A stretch of 64,000 nucleotides of DNA from Streptomyces rishiriensis (lineage in GTDB: Bacteria > Actinomycetota > Actinomycetes > Streptomycetales > Streptomycetaceae). The translations under genes and the position numbers were made by a program. The notes under the pieces were generated by a model. The model did no database searches and had not been told where the DNA came from. It was given only the letters and a program-made list of their open reading frames with translations. How positions within the stretch are numbered: the stretch's first letter is position 1; every line of letters begins with the position of its first letter. Below, in pieces: positions 54,868-63,841 of the stretch. The DNA is taken from positions 240,285-304,284 of the forward strand of contig NZ_BEWA01000006.1 of assembly GCF_003112535.1 (NCBI RefSeq), in the 5' to 3' direction.

Positions 54868-57444
54868 TCACAGCCGCGGGTCCACCGGCTCCGACTCCAG
54901 AGCGAGCACGCCGAACACCGCCTCGTGGACGCGCCACAGGGGCTCGCCCTCGGTCAGCCGGGCCAGGGCCTCCAGGCCGAGGGCGTACTCGCGGAGCGCC
55001 AGCGACCGCTTGTGGGCGAGGAAGCGGCCGCGCAGCCGGGCCAGGTTGTCGGGGCGGGTGTACTCCGGGCCGTAGATGATCCGCAGATACTCACGGCCCC
55101 GGCACTTGACGCCCGGCTGGACGAGGCGTCCGTCCTCGCCGCGCACCAGGGCGCCCAGCGGCTTGACCACCATGCCCTCGCCGCCCCGTCCGGTCATCTC
55201 CAGCCACCAGTCGACGCCGGCCCGGACCGACTCGGCGTCGCCGGTGTCGACGTACAGCCGCCGGGTGGTCCGGAGCAGGCCCGTGCTGTCGTGTTCCACC
55301 AGCCGGTCCAGGAGCGACAGCTGCTCGTCGTGCGGCAGCGCCGCGAGGCTGCGGCCCTGGACGGCGAGGATCTGGAACGGGGCCAGCCGTACGCCGTCCA
55401 GGCCGTCGGTCGTCCAGCAGTAGCGGCGGTACGCCTCGGTGAACGCGGCCGCGTCCGAGGCGCGTTCACGCTGGCGGGAGAGCAGCTCGGCGACGTCGAC
55501 GCCTCTGGCCGCGGCGGACTCCAGGGCGGACAGCGCGCCCGGGAAGACGGCGCCGGACGCGGCGCCCACGGCCGCGTACTGGGAGCGCAGCAGGCCCGAC
55601 GCCTTCAGCGACCACGGCATCAGTTCGGCGTCCAGCAGCAGCCAGTCGGTGTCCAGTTCCGACCACAGGCCGGCCTCCTCGACCGCCGTGCGCACCCGGC
55701 CGAGGATCTCCTCCGTCACCGTCGCGTCGTCGAAGAACGGGCGGCCGGTGCGGGTGTACAGGGAGCCGGTGGGGCCTCCCCCAGTACCGAAACGCTTGCC
55801 CGCTGTTTCCGCGTCCCGGCAGACCAGGACCACCGCCCGGGAACCCATGTGCTTCTCCTCGCACACGACCCGTGCGACGCCGTCGCGGGCGTACTGCGCG
55901 AACGCCTCCGCCGGGTGCTCCAGGTAGCCGTCCACGTGGCTGGTCGCCGTGGGGGCCATCGTCGGCGGGAGGTACGGCAGCAGACGCGGGTCGATCGCGA
56001 AGCGGCTCATCACCTCCAGGGCCGCGGCCGCGTTCTCCTCGCGGACGGCGACACGGTTGTGGCCCTCGTAACGGGTTTCCACGATGCGTCGGCCGTGGTG
56101 GACGTCCGCCAGGTCCAGCGGACGGCCGTCGTGTCCGCCGGGCGCCTCGGAGCGCAGCGGCTTCGCCGGCTCGTACCAGACCTGCTCCGCCGGCACGTCG
56201 ACCAGCTCGCGTTCCGGCCAGCGCAGCGCGGTGAGCTTCCCGCCGAAGACGGCGCCGGTGTCCAGGCAGATCGTGTTGTTCAGCCAGGTCGCCTCCGGGA
56301 CGGGCGTGTGTCCGTAGACGACCGCCGCGCGCCCGCGGTAGTCCTCCGCCCAGGGGTAGCGCACGGGCAGGCCGAACTCGTCGGTCTCGCCGGTGGTGTC
56401 GCCGTAGAGCGCGTGCGAGCGGACGCGGCCGGAGGTGCGGCCGTGGTACTTCTCCGGCAGGCCGGCGTGGCATACGACCAGTCTGCCGCCGTCGAGGACG
56501 TAGTGGCTGACCAGTCCGTCGATGAACGTGCGCACCTCGGCGCGGAACTCGTCGCTCTCCTCCTCCATCTGCTCGATGGTCTCGGCGAGCCCGTGGCTGT
56601 GCTGGACGTTGCGGCCCTTGAGGTACCGGCCGTACTTGTTCTCGTGGTTGCCGGGCACGCACAGGGCGTCGCCGGACGCGACCATCGACATCACGCGGCG
56701 CAGCACCCCCGGGCTGTCCGGGCCCCGGTCGACCAGGTCGCCGACGAAGACGGCCCGGCGGCCTTCGGGGTGGACGCCGTCCGCATATCCCAGCTTGCCC
56801 AGCAGCGACTCCAGTTCGGAGGAGCAGCCGTGGATGTCGCCGATGACGTCGAAGGGACCGGTGAGGTGGGTCAGGTCGTTGTAGCGCTTCTCGGTGACGA
56901 CCGTGGCGTTCTCGACGTCCTCGACGCCGCGCAGGACGTGCACCTTGCGGAAGCCCTCGCGCTCCAGGTGGCGCAGCGAGCGCCGCAGTTCGCGGATGTG
57001 GCGCTGGATGACCCGACGGGGCATGTCGGCGCGGTCGGTGCGCGCCGCGTTGCGTTCGGCGCACACCTCCTCCGGGACGTCCAGGACGATGGCGATGGGC
57101 AGCACGTCGTGCTGCCTGGCGAGGTCGATCAGTTGACGGCGGGCGTCCGGCTGCACGCTGGTGGCGTCGACCACCGTGCGGCGGCCGGCCGCGAGACGCT
57201 TGCCGGCGATGTAGTGCAGGACGTCGAAGGCGTCCCGGGTCGCGCTCTGGTCGTTCTCGTCGTCGGAGACCAGGCCCCGGCAGAAGTCGGAGGAGATGAC
57301 CTCGGTGGGCCTGAAGTGGCGACGCGCGAAGGTGGACTTGCCGGACCCGGACGCGCCGACGAGCACGACGAGGGAGAGGTCGGTGACGGGCAGGACGCGG
57401 GCCGGCGTGGCGGATGCCGTCGTGGATGCCTGAGTGTCGCTCAT
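54868..57444 (-). CDS. pnkp: Polynucleotide kinase-phosphatase-ligase (Pnkp, RNA repair)
   Basis: An 858-aa three-domain RNA end-healing enzyme. Kinase: P-loop GASGSGKST (30-38). Phosphatase (metallophosphoesterase): GDIHGC, VGDLVDRGPDSPG, PGNHENK, YGHTP. C-terminal adenylyltransferase/ligase: 'EEKHMGSRAVVL' and 'GGEGMVVKP'. With Hen1 it repairs RNA cut by ribotoxins. ATG 57444 overlaps the hen1 TGA. Full length for the family. Confidence 0.95.
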   Translation of the reverse strand: MSDTQASTTASATPARVLPVTDLSLVVLVGASGSGKSTFARRHFRPTEVISSDFCRGLVSDDENDQSATRDAFDVLHYIAGKRLAAGRRTVVDATSVQPDARRQLIDLARQHDVLPIAIVLDVPEEVCAERNAARTDRADMPRRVIQRHIRELRRSLRHLEREGFRKVHVLRGVEDVENATVVTEKRYNDLTHLTGPFDVIGDIHGCSSELESLLGKLGYADGVHPEGRRAVFVGDLVDRGPDSPGVLRRVMSMVASGDALCVPGNHENKYGRYLKGRNVQHSHGLAETIEQMEEESDEFRAEVRTFIDGLVSHYVLDGGRLVVCHAGLPEKYHGRTSGRVRSHALYGDTTGETDEFGLPVRYPWAEDYRGRAAVVYGHTPVPEATWLNNTICLDTGAVFGGKLTALRWPERELVDVPAEQVWYEPAKPLRSEAPGGHDGRPLDLADVHHGRRIVETRYEGHNRVAVREENAAAALEVMSRFAIDPRLLPYLPPTMAPTATSHVDGYLEHPAEAFAQYARDGVARVVCEEKHMGSRAVVLVCRDAETAGKRFGTGGGPTGSLYTRTGRPFFDDATVTEEILGRVRTAVEEAGLWSELDTDWLLLDAELMPWSLKASGLLRSQYAAVGAASGAVFPGALSALESAAARGVDVAELLSRQRERASDAAAFTEAYRRYCWTTDGLDGVRLAPFQILAVQGRSLAALPHDEQLSLLDRLVEHDSTGLLRTTRRLYVDTGDAESVRAGVDWWLEMTGRGGEGMVVKPLGALVRGEDGRLVQPGVKCRGREYLRIIYGPEYTRPDNLARLRGRFLAHKRSLALREYALGLEALARLTEGEPLWRVHEAVFGVLALESEPVDPRL

Positions 57445-59090
57445 GCCGCCTTCGCCTCCTTCTCGTTCTTCTCGCTCTTCTCGCTCTTCTCGCTCTTCTC
57501 GTTCTTCTTGTTCTTCTCGTTCTTCTCGGGGACGTTCCCGGCGTTCTCGTTTCCGGCGTTCCCGTTTCCGGCGTTCTCCGGCCGGGTGTTCTTGTTCTGG
57601 GCGCCGCTCGCGTGCATCTCGAAGACGGCCATCTGGGTGGGCGGGCCGACCTCGGGGTCTTCCGGGCCGACGGGCACGAACTCGACGTCGTAGCCGAGCC
57701 GTTCGGCGATCGAGGCGGCCCAGGCGCGGAACTCCCGGCGGGTCCACTCGAAGCGGTGGTCCCCGTGCCGGACGTGGCCGGCCGGGAGGCTCTCCCAGCG
57801 GACGTTGTACTCGACGTTCGGGGTGGTCACCAGGACCGTGCGCGGGCGGGCCGAGCCGAACACCGCGTACTCCAGCGCGGGCAGCCGGGGCAGGTCGAGG
57901 TGTTCGATCACCTCGCTGAGCACGGCCGCGTCGTAGCCCTTGAGACGGGTGTCGGTGTACGCCAGCGAGCCCTGCAGGAGCCGGACGCGGGAGGCCTGCC
58001 GCTCCCCCATGCGGTCCAGCTTCAGCCGGCGCGAGGCGATGGTGAGCGCGCGCATCGACACGTCGACGCCGACGATCTCGGTGAACCGCGGGTTCTTCAG
58101 CAGGGTCTGCACCAACTGGCCCTGGCCGCAGCCGAGGTCGAGGACGCGGGCGGCTCCGGCCCGGGTCAGCGCGGCGACGACGGCGTCGCGGCGCTGCTCG
58201 GCCAGCGGCGCCGGCTTCTCCTGCGTCTCGTGCTCCGGTTTCCCGGCTTCCGCCTCGACCGCCTCGCCGGCCTCGACCGCCTCGACCGCGTTGTCGATGT
58301 CCTCGACCTCGCTGTCGTCGGCCTCGGCGAGCCGGACCAGTTCCAGCCGCTCCATCGCCTGCCGGGTCAGCGACCAGCGGCGGGACAGGAAACGGCTTGT
58401 GATCAGTTTCTGCTCGGGGTGGTCGGGCAGCCAGCCCGCGCCGGCGCGCAGCAGCTTGTCGACCTCGTCGGCCGACACCCAGTAGTGCTTGGCGTCGTCG
58501 AGGACCGGCAGCAGGACGTACAGATGACGCAGGGCCTCGGCGACGGTGAGCGTCTCCGACCGCAAGGTCAGGCTCACGTACCGCGAGTCGCCCCACTGCG
58601 GGAACCGCGCGTCGAGGGACACCGGTTCGGCGCTCACCCGCCAGCCGAGCGGTTCGAAGAGGGCGTGGACGAGACCGGGGCCGCCACGGGCGGGCAGTGC
58701 GGGTATCTCGACGCGCAACGGGCGTGCCTGCGCCGGGAGTTCGGGCTTCGCGGCACACACGCCACGCATCGCGCTGGAGAACACTGCGCTCAACGCGACG
58801 GCGAGCAGCGAGGAGGCCGCGTAGGGGCGGTCGTTGACGTACTGGGCGAGGGCGGCGTCGGGCGCGCCGCCGCGGCCCTTGCCCTTGCCGCGCCGGACCA
58901 GCGCCACGGCGTCCACCTCCAGCAGCAGCGCCGCCGTGCAGCGCTCGGCATCGGCCTCGGGATAGAGGACGTGAGCCGTGCCGTAGGAGGTGGAGAACGC
59001 CTGCGCGTTGTCGGGATGCTTGTGCAGCAGGAAGCCCAGGTCGGTCGCGGGGCGTTCGGGGGTGCCTGTGGTGCCGATGGTCAGGAACAC
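57441..59090 (-). CDS. hen1: Hen1-type 3'-terminal RNA ribose 2'-O-methyltransferase
   Basis: A 549-aa partner of Pnkp that methylates the repaired 3' end before sealing, protecting the junction from renewed cutting. The N-terminal half activates Pnkp; the C-terminal half is a methyltransferase with 'VLDLGCGQGQL' and the metal motif 'SEVIEHLDLPRL'. Before the methyltransferase there is an acidic EAVEAGEAVEAEA spacer. The last 50 residues are a low-complexity Asn/Glu/Lys tail (NEKSEK-type repeats). GTG at 59090 with AAGG at 8 nt. Confidence 0.94.
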   Translation of the reverse strand: MFLTIGTTGTPERPATDLGFLLHKHPDNAQAFSTSYGTAHVLYPEADAERCTAALLLEVDAVALVRRGKGKGRGGAPDAALAQYVNDRPYAASSLLAVALSAVFSSAMRGVCAAKPELPAQARPLRVEIPALPARGGPGLVHALFEPLGWRVSAEPVSLDARFPQWGDSRYVSLTLRSETLTVAEALRHLYVLLPVLDDAKHYWVSADEVDKLLRAGAGWLPDHPEQKLITSRFLSRRWSLTRQAMERLELVRLAEADDSEVEDIDNAVEAVEAGEAVEAEAGKPEHETQEKPAPLAEQRRDAVVAALTRAGAARVLDLGCGQGQLVQTLLKNPRFTEIVGVDVSMRALTIASRRLKLDRMGERQASRVRLLQGSLAYTDTRLKGYDAAVLSEVIEHLDLPRLPALEYAVFGSARPRTVLVTTPNVEYNVRWESLPAGHVRHGDHRFEWTRREFRAWAASIAERLGYDVEFVPVGPEDPEVGPPTQMAVFEMHASGAQNKNTRPENAGNGNAGNENAGNVPEKNEKNKKNEKSEKSEKSEKNEKEAKAA

Positions 59091-59300
59091 GATGGGTGCC
59101 TTGGGGAGGTGGGATGGGGTCGGGAGCGCCGACAACGCGCTCGCACGCCTGCACAACGTACCGAGAACAGTTCGGCGGCACCCGGGAATTTCGGCGCGGG
59201 GAGACCCGTCCGACCTGGTCAGATGCAGAATTGGGGTGCCGCCGGACGTCGGACGGACCCCACGGACCGCGGCGCCGGGCAGGTGGGCGAGATGGCTCCG

Positions 59301-60212
59301 TCAGGGGGCGCCGGCGCCGTGCGCCCCCTGCTGCTGCGCCGCCGCGCGCCAGGCGCTGACGCCGAGCCTTCCGGTGGTCCCCAGATCGAGGTGCGGGGTG
59401 ATCAGGACGGGGGCGGCGCCCGGCGTGGCGCGCACCCTGACGTACGGGATGTCGACGGCCGTGCCGAAGCCCGTGGTGTTGCGCCACATCAGGCCGGCGC
59501 TCGCACGCTCGCCGGGCCTGAGGGTCAGGGTCCGGGGCGCGTCGTCGAACCCGGTGACGGTGGCGATGCCCCCGCTGCCGCGGAGGATCCTGACGCCGTC
59601 GACCGGCTGCCGGTCCTCGTCCAGCAGGGTCACCTGCGGGTACCCCCTGACGGTGCGGTCCCGTTCGCCGCAGTTCTCCAGGGTCAGTCCCACGACGCGC
59701 AGTCCCATCGCGGCGTCGCCGTCGTCGGCCGTGACGCGGATCCCGGAGGGCGGGCAGACGCCCGGCGCGGCCGGCGCCTCGGCCACGGGGACCGCGGTCA
59801 CCTCGGCGACTTTCACCCCCGTCACCGACGGCGCTCCCGGCGGAAGCGACCCCGCCCGTACGGTTCCGCGTGTCGTCCGACCCGGCCCGACCGGGCCCAC
59901 GGTGACCTTCTGGTGGGTCACGGCCCCGCCCCCGCTCGCCGTGAAGTCGAAGATGACCGTGTAAGTCAGCTCCTCGGCACCCGAGTTGGTGACCTCGTAG
60001 GCCGCCGAGACACCGGAGGCAGCGGGGGAGGCGGACGGGATGGTCACCGAGGTGATCCGCACCCCGTCCACCGCGGGCCCGGAGACCGCGGTCTGCGGCG
60101 TCGCACCGCCGGCGCCGACACCAGCGTCATGGGCGCCGGGACGTTCCGATCCGCACGCCGTGAGCAGCAGCGCGGCGGCGAGGGCCGGGAGGAGGGGGGC
60201 GGTTCTGCGCAT
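59301..60212 (-). CDS. Lipoprotein with DUF4232-like domain
   Basis: A 303-aa exported lipoprotein: signal peptide with lipobox LLTAC (Cys near residue 20). The first domain (about 50-150) resembles a beta-sandwich. The second (about 160-290) resembles DUF4232 ('GDAAMGLRVVGLTLENCGERDRTVRGYPQVTLLDEDRQPV'). Function unknown; surface exposed. ATG at 60212. Monocistronic. Confidence 0.82.
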   Translation of the reverse strand: MRRTAPLLPALAAALLLTACGSERPGAHDAGVGAGGATPQTAVSGPAVDGVRITSVTIPSASPAASGVSAAYEVTNSGAEELTYTVIFDFTASGGGAVTHQKVTVGPVGPGRTTRGTVRAGSLPPGAPSVTGVKVAEVTAVPVAEAPAAPGVCPPSGIRVTADDGDAAMGLRVVGLTLENCGERDRTVRGYPQVTLLDEDRQPVDGVRILRGSGGIATVTGFDDAPRTLTLRPGERASAGLMWRNTTGFGTAVDIPYVRVRATPGAAPVLITPHLDLGTTGRLGVSAWRAAAQQQGAHGAGAP

Positions 60213-60334
60213 CCGGCCACCTCATCAGGAACCCGCTCGCACGACTGTGGCGGAAGCCATACGTCCGGTCACAGCCGTGTCACAGCCGGCCGTCGAACGG
60301 GCCCCTGACGGAGACCGCGCCCGCGTCCGCCGTC

Positions 60335-61258
60335 CTACGACAGCTGCGCCTGCACCTGGGCCGAGATGAGCTCCAGATGGTCCAGGTCGTGCAGGTCGAG
60401 GACCTGGAGGTAGAGCCGTTCCGCGCCGGCCTCGGCATAGCGGCCGATCTTGTCGACGACCTCGGCCGGGGAGCCCGCCAGCCCGTTGGCCCGCAGCTCG
60501 TCGACCTCGCGGCCGATCGCGGCCGCGCGCCGGGCGAGTTCCTGGTCGTCCTTGCCGACGCAGACGACGAGAGCGGTGGAGAAGGTGATCGCGTCGGCCT
60601 CGCGGCCGATCTCCGCCGCCGCGTCCCGTACCCGGGCGAACTGGCGTGCGCTGTCCTCGACGGAGCCGAACGGCATGTTGAACTCGTCGGCGAACCGGGC
60701 GGCCAGCCGCGGCGTGCGGGTCGCGCCCGTGCCGCCGATCAGCACCGGGATCTTCGCCTGTGCGGGCTTGGGCAGGGCGGGCGAGCCGGCGAGCTCGTAG
60801 TACGAGCCGCGGAAGTCGAAGGTCTCGCCGGGCTCGGTGGCCCACAGGCCGGTGACGATCGCCAGCTGCTCCTCCAGGCGGCCGATCTTCTCCTTCGGAA
60901 AGGGGATGCCGTACGCCTTGTGCTCCTCCTCGTACCAGCCCGCGCCCAGGCCCAGTTCGACGCGTCCGCCGGACATCTGGTCCACCTGCGCGACCTGGAT
61001 GGCGAGGACGCCGGGGAGCCGGAAGGTGCCGGCGGTCATCAGCGTGCCGAGGCGGATGCGCTTGGTCTCGCGGGCGAGGCCGGCGAGCGTGATCCAGGCG
61101 TCCGTGGGGCCCGGAAGGCCGCTGACGTCCCCCATCTTCAGATAGTGGTCGGACCGGAAAAAGGCGTCAAAACCGAGGTCCTCGGTGGCCTTCGCCACGG
61201 TGAGGAGGGTGTCGTAGGTCGCCCCCTGCTGGGGCTCGGTGAAGATACGAAGGTCCAT
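60335..61258 (-). CDS. LLM-class F420-dependent oxidoreductase
   Basis: A 307-aa luciferase-like monooxygenase-fold protein of the F420-dependent group ('LGFDAFFRSDHYLKMG', 'GRVELGLGAGWYEEEH', 'IPVLIGGTGATRTPRLAARFADEFN'). Substrate unknown. ATG at 61258 has AGGA at 7 nt. It stands alone. Confidence 0.92.
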   Translation of the reverse strand: MDLRIFTEPQQGATYDTLLTVAKATEDLGFDAFFRSDHYLKMGDVSGLPGPTDAWITLAGLARETKRIRLGTLMTAGTFRLPGVLAIQVAQVDQMSGGRVELGLGAGWYEEEHKAYGIPFPKEKIGRLEEQLAIVTGLWATEPGETFDFRGSYYELAGSPALPKPAQAKIPVLIGGTGATRTPRLAARFADEFNMPFGSVEDSARQFARVRDAAAEIGREADAITFSTALVVCVGKDDQELARRAAAIGREVDELRANGLAGSPAEVVDKIGRYAEAGAERLYLQVLDLHDLDHLELISAQVQAQLS

Positions 61259-61535
61259 CCCTCCATCCTGCACGCCGGCCCTTCTGCCGATCCCACCGGT
61301 CCCCCGCCCCCGCGTGTCCCCCGGCGGGTGAAAAGCGCCCCTGCCGCGCGTGCGGGTTGTCTGGGCCGGTGACCCGCCTCCGCGGTGATCGTCGGCCGGG
61401 GCGGAGCCGGCGTTCCCGGCGTTCGTTCCGGGCCGGCCGGTGCCGGGACGTCACCGTATCGGCACTCGTCACGGGGCCGGGGGCCGAGAAGCCGTCATGC
61501 GATGTCGCGGCGGACGGCGGGCCGACCGGGCACAG

Positions 61536-61617
61536 CGCCCGACCGGGCACAGCGCCCGACCGGGCACGGCGGGCCGAGCGGGCACAGCGGTCACAGCGGT
61601 CACAGCGGGCCGAGCGC
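61536..61617. repeat. Short GGGCACAGCG-type direct repeats
   Basis: Several imperfect 9-17-bp repeats (CGACCGGGCACAGCGCC, then CACAGCGGT) fill the end of the 61.27-61.62 kb spacer. No gene is seen in that spacer. Confidence 0.7.
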
Positions 61618-61622
61618 CCCGC

Positions 61623-62102
61623 TCATCTCTCCGGCAACGCCCCCTCCCTCTCCTCCCGTTCCTCTCTCGCCGCCAGCTTGCGCAGCATCTCCAGGACCCG
61701 GTCCCTGGACTCGTCCGCCGCGTCGATGGCCTCCACGCACTGCCAGTAGGTGCCCTGGTCGTCCACCGAGCTCGCCAGGCCGACCAGGGCGATGCCCACC
61801 TCGCCGAGCAGGCCGCCCAGGTCGAGCAGAGCCCGGCGGGCGTCGTCCAGGTCGGTGAGCCGGGCGGCCAGCAGGTCCCCCGGGTCGAGGTCCGGCGGGC
61901 CCAGGACCCCGCATCCTCTGCCCGCCAGTTCCGTCAGTCCCAGCGCCTCGCCCCGCAGTTCGGGCGGGCCCGAGACGGCCAGGCGGCTGCCGATCGCCTG
62001 AGCCAGGGCCTGCGCCTGCCAGGCCTCCGTGAGAATCTCCGCGCGCCCGCCACTGCCGGCGAGCGCGCTCCTGCTCGTCAGGATGAGCCGCACCGCGTCC
62101 AT
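61623..62102 (-). CDS. DUF6099-family protein
   Basis: A 159-aa helical protein with 'EAWQAQALAQAIGSRLAVSGPPELRGEALGL' and 'GEVGIALVGLA...TYWQCVEAIDAADESRDRV', which I recall as the Streptomyces DUF6099 family. Function unknown. The C-terminus is a charged Glu/Arg tail. ATG at 62102. Confidence 0.8.
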   Translation of the reverse strand: MDAVRLILTSRSALAGSGGRAEILTEAWQAQALAQAIGSRLAVSGPPELRGEALGLTELAGRGCGVLGPPDLDPGDLLAARLTDLDDARRALLDLGGLLGEVGIALVGLASSVDDQGTYWQCVEAIDAADESRDRVLEMLRKLAAREEREEREGALPER

Positions 62103-62200
62103 GCGCCGCCCCCGTCTGCCCCGGCGTGCTGCCGGCACGCCACCCGAACATGACTGTTCACTACCCAGAGTGAGGGCGTGCGGGGCGAAAAGCCAGAGGT

Positions 62201-62237
62201 GGACCGAAATCTGTGGACAACAAATCGATTTCGGTCC
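62201..62237. other. Hairpin with a DnaA box in its loop
   Basis: GGACCGAAATC (62201-62211) pairs perfectly with GATTTCGGTCC (62227-62237). The 15-nt loop starts with TGTGGACAA, the exact complement of the DnaA box TTGTCCACA. It lies 70 bp before the IS982-like element. Confidence 0.55.
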
Positions 62238-62327
62238 GCTCTTCGACTGCGGAGAGTGAAAACGGATCGAGTGGCTCCCCTCTCGGCCGCCCCGGCCGGG
62301 ACTGCTAGACGATCAAGTCCGATGTCT

Positions 62328-63221
62328 TCAGTGATCGAATGCGACCAGCGACCGTATGATCGGCGCGCCGGTCTTGTGGTTGCGCCAGATCACGGCGGCC
62401 ATTGCGAGGATGCGCTGGGCGACGCGGACGGCGACGCCCTCGAAGGTGCGGCCGCCGTGCTGCTCCAGGTCCAACTGGCCCTTCAACGTGTCGTTCACCG
62501 ACTCGATCAGCTGCCGCACCGACTTGAGCAGTCCCTCGCCCTTGCGCTTCCTCTCCCGCTTGAACGACGGGCGCAACAGGGTGATGCCGCGCGGGGCGAG
62601 GTCGTTCTCGAACTCCTTGGAGGCGAAGCCCTTGTCGGAGATGAGCAACAGCCGCGGCCGGTCGGCCACGAGGCCGGCATCGATGTCGAGCATGGCCTGG
62701 AGCACCTCGCGCTCGTCGAGTTTCGGGTTGGCCAGGGCCCACAGGATCGGCATCCCGGTCGGCGTGCAGACCAGGTACAGGCGCAGGCCCCAGAAGAACC
62801 GCGAGTGGGAGGCGCAGTATCCGTATCCGGCCCACCCGGCAAGGTCCGACCGCTTCACCGTCGGCCGCGACATGCCGCACGGCACCGGCGTGGAGTCGAC
62901 GATCCAGTGATTGTCGAACCAGAAGTCCGTGTCCGCAGCCAGCATCCGTATCGCCTTCTTGACCAGCGGCAACGCCGCCTTGAGGCGCTTGTTGTACCCG
63001 GACTGCTGCGGCAGATACGGAAACATCGAGGACATGTGCGAGTTCGCGTAGCGCAGCCAGCGCGTCTCGGAACCGAAGCCCAGCAGAGCCTGAGCGACCG
63101 CGAGCGTGACCAGCTCCGCATCAGTCAACTGCGGTGGCCTGCCCATCCATCGGCCTGTCGCCAGTTCGTCGTCGATCTTCACGTACAGTGCGGTCAGCAG
63201 GGTGTCCAGGTTGTTCGTCAC
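62328..63221 (-). CDS. IS982-family transposase
   Basis: A 297-aa DDE transposase. An N-terminal helical domain ('PQLTDAELVTLAVAQALLGFGSETRWLRYA') is followed by the DDE core: D in 'WIVDSTPVPCG', D in 'LLISDKGFASKEFE' and E in 'RQLIESVNDTLKGQLDLE'. All look intact. It stops right at the inner edge of the left terminal repeat. ATG at 63221. Confidence 0.9.
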   Translation of the reverse strand: MTNNLDTLLTALYVKIDDELATGRWMGRPPQLTDAELVTLAVAQALLGFGSETRWLRYANSHMSSMFPYLPQQSGYNKRLKAALPLVKKAIRMLAADTDFWFDNHWIVDSTPVPCGMSRPTVKRSDLAGWAGYGYCASHSRFFWGLRLYLVCTPTGMPILWALANPKLDEREVLQAMLDIDAGLVADRPRLLLISDKGFASKEFENDLAPRGITLLRPSFKRERKRKGEGLLKSVRQLIESVNDTLKGQLDLEQHGGRTFEGVAVRVAQRILAMAAVIWRNHKTGAPIIRSLVAFDH

Positions 63222-63343
63222 ACAACGATCTTGGTCACCCTCTTCACGTTCCTGGACACTCCGGTCCCGCCCGTCGGCGGGCGGCGCGATTGCTGGAGGA
63301 ACATGCTCCAGGCCGCCGACCTGACCAACGCATAGGCACGTTG

Positions 63344-63841
63344 TCAGCCGAGGTCAGAGGCCCGGCCGGGGAAGAAGTCGGCGCTTTGGACGTACTCCAT
63401 CGCCTTGGTGAACTCCGGGTCGCCGAGGCGGCGTTCCATCTCCTGCGGACTCAGATCCTCCACGCGGGTCTGGATCCAGTACAGGTTGCCCAGCGGATCA
63501 CGCACCCGCCCGACCCGGTCACCGAAGAACAGATGGGTGACCTCGGTGACCGAGGTGCCGCCAGCCGCAACGGCCTGACGGTGCACGGCGTCGGCGTCCT
63601 CGACGTAGAGGCGGAGGAAGCCGGGGGTCGGCGGCCACTCCGGCCGCGCGTCGAACAACATCACCACCGAGTCGCCGATTCGTACCTCCGCATGCTCGAC
63701 GCTTCCGTCCTCACCGGTGAGACAAGCGAGCTCCTCCGCGTCGAAGGCCCTCTTCATGTAGGCGATGAGCTGCACCGTGTCGCGAGAGATGATCCACGGC
63801 GTCACGGTGGTGTAGCCCTGGGGAACCGGCTTGACGGACAT
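63344..63841 (-). CDS. VOC-family (PhnB/glyoxalase-like) protein
   Basis: A 165-aa vicinal-oxygen-chelate protein with paired beta-alpha-beta-beta-beta modules ('VTPWIISRDTVQLIAYMKRAFDAEEL', 'FLRLYVEDADAVHRQAVAAGG', 'RVGRVRDPLGNLYWI'). The superfamily includes glyoxalases and antibiotic-binding proteins; no specific substrate can be read. ATG at 63841 has AGGAGG at 7 nt. It lies inside the terminal repeats of the IS982-like element. Confidence 0.85.
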   Translation of the reverse strand: MSVKPVPQGYTTVTPWIISRDTVQLIAYMKRAFDAEELACLTGEDGSVEHAEVRIGDSVVMLFDARPEWPPTPGFLRLYVEDADAVHRQAVAAGGTSVTEVTHLFFGDRVGRVRDPLGNLYWIQTRVEDLSPQEMERRLGDPEFTKAMEYVQSADFFPGRASDLG

